Shown here: piece by piece, positions 20,065 through 20,461 of the stretch
How positions within the stretch are numbered: the stretch's first letter is position 1
How the letters are laid out: each line of letters starts with the position of its first letter
Source: Candidatus Moranbacteria bacterium RIFCSPLOWO2_12_FULL_48_12
Lineage (GTDB): Bacteria; Patescibacteriota; Minisyncoccia; Moranbacterales; UBA1568
NCBI GenBank assembly: GCA_001784735.1
Contig: MFSB01000001.1
Span: 18,786 to 39,246 of the forward strand
DNA length: 20,461 bases
Direction: 5' to 3'
Notes under the pieces: model-generated
What the model was told of the DNA's origin: nothing
Database searches by the model: none
The model's input: the letters and a program-made list of their open reading frames with translations, nothing else
Position numbers and translations under genes: made by a program

Positions 20065-20160
20065 TGTCATTCCCGCGCAGGCGGGAATCCAGGCTCTTCG
20101 GAGAGATTGTCTCTAGATCCCGTATCCCTGTCCGCCTTTGGAGGAAAGTACGGGATGACA
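20065..20160. repeat. REP-like dispersed element, copy 3
   Basis: Starts TGTCATTCCCGC and ends CGGGATGACA. Inside are the hairpin CCCGC-GCAG-GCGGG and the pair AGATCCCGTA/TACGGGATGA. Lies between the DUF302 gene and the last SHOCT gene. Confidence 0.75.
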
Positions 20161-20213
20161 AATAAAAATAAAAATTATACAACACTGTTAGTTTTCTTTA
20201 AGTAATCATTAAA

Positions 20214-20219
20214 TATAAT
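20214..20219 (+). promoter_or_regulatory. -10 box of the last gene, leaderless type
   Basis: TATAAT (20214-20219). The second of two adjacent ATGs (20226) follows after exactly 6 nt, as at 5120 and 7719. Confidence 0.45.
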
Positions 20220-20222
20220 TTT

Positions 20223-20461
20223 ATGATGGGAAACTATTTCGAGGGAGGGTACGGTTTCGGAGGGTTGGGGTTTATCTTTATGATCCTCTTTTGGGGACTG
20301 ATTATCTGGGCGATTGTCGCTGCCGTAAGGATGGCTTCCGGCAATCATAGCGGCCACTCGTGTTGCGGCGGCGCAAAAGAAGATGGCGCTCAGAAGCTAC
20401 TCCGCGAGCGCTATGCCAAAGGAGAAATCACCAAGGAGCAGTTTGAGCAGACGAAAAAGGA
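20223..20461 (+). CDS. Small SHOCT-domain membrane protein (3' end cut by window)
   Basis: The first 79 codons are in the window. A Gly-rich start (NYFEGGYGFGGLG) leads into one membrane segment (FIFMILFWGLIIWAIVAAV, about residues 17-35), then a His/Cys-rich loop NHSGHSCCGGAKEDG and a SHOCT motif LLRERYAKGEITKEQFEQTK. The membrane-segment-plus-SHOCT layout is that of many short proteins near metal genes; the HSGHSCCGG loop could bind metal. The SHOCT end closely matches that of the gene at 18335 (RYAKGEI shared). The start is 20223 or, if the leaderless pattern holds, 20226. Only a few codons are probably missing. Confidence 0.82.
   Translation, partial: MMGNYFEGGYGFGGLGFIFMILFWGLIIWAIVAAVRMASGNHSGHSCCGGAKEDGAQKLLRERYAKGEITKEQFEQTKK

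Overview
The window looks like a chromosomal accessory region of a Candidatus Patescibacteria (CPR) bacterium, possibly near Moranbacteria/Parcubacteria. This is an inference from several small proteins that resemble CPR-restricted families, leaderless-looking gene starts, and dispersed palindromic repeats; no ribosomal or other marker gene is present. TGA is used as an ordinary stop (e.g. at 752, 7014, 9948), so there is no sign of code 25. No tRNA, rRNA or CRISPR array was seen. Base composition changes along the window: the first 2 kb are clearly AT-rich and the right half is richer in G+C.

Region 1 (1-1950) is a probable defence remnant: the 3' part of a PD-(D/E)XK restriction-type endonuclease, then a RelA/SpoT-domain nucleotidyltransferase-like protein. 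Region 2 (1950-8850) is a string of unrelated, mostly single-gene units, nearly all on the + strand: DUF1508 (minus strand), an unknown 101-aa protein, TspO/MBR, a KilA-N protein, a 60-aa protein, a two-helix membrane protein, a Cys-rich anchored peptide, a Bro-N protein, a decayed copy of the 60-aa gene, an anchored thermonuclease and a rhodanese. They are separated by recurring non-coding elements: a 34-nt hairpin with compensatory changes, a longer repeat ending in a TTTTTGAT box, and tandem TACGTA palindromes. The KilA-N and Bro-N genes sit in duplicated modules that share promoter, leader, trailer and downstream small gene although the two proteins differ. Region 3 (8850-10290) has a 122-bp element with 20-bp inverted ends that abuts the promoter of a cold-shock gene, then a histidine phosphatase gene and an inverted-repeat-rich gap.

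Region 4 (10291-20461) is a metal (probably copper) gene cluster, all on the + strand: a secreted Met/His-rich peptide, an HMA-TauE/SafE-cupredoxin fusion, a Cu+ P1B-type ATPase (CopA), an anchored Cys-rich unknown, DUF411, a membrane protein with an HCPLC motif, a helical unknown, a DUF5676-like protein, a CuA-type cupredoxin with the full ligand set, an exported SHOCT protein, a DsrE-like protein, DUF302 and a second SHOCT protein cut by the window end. CopA and the four genes after it are tightly packed (3-24 nt gaps) and probably co-transcribed. The likely joint role is capture, export and extracytoplasmic handling of copper. No copper-responsive regulator and no oxidase subunit I gene is in the window.

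Two kinds of dispersed palindrome lie in the gaps of Region 4: TGTCATTCC-ended REP-like elements (three copies) and a CCCCGTGAAAT palindrome. The copy of the latter before the DUF302 gene can fold into a three-way junction that takes in the ribosome-binding site.
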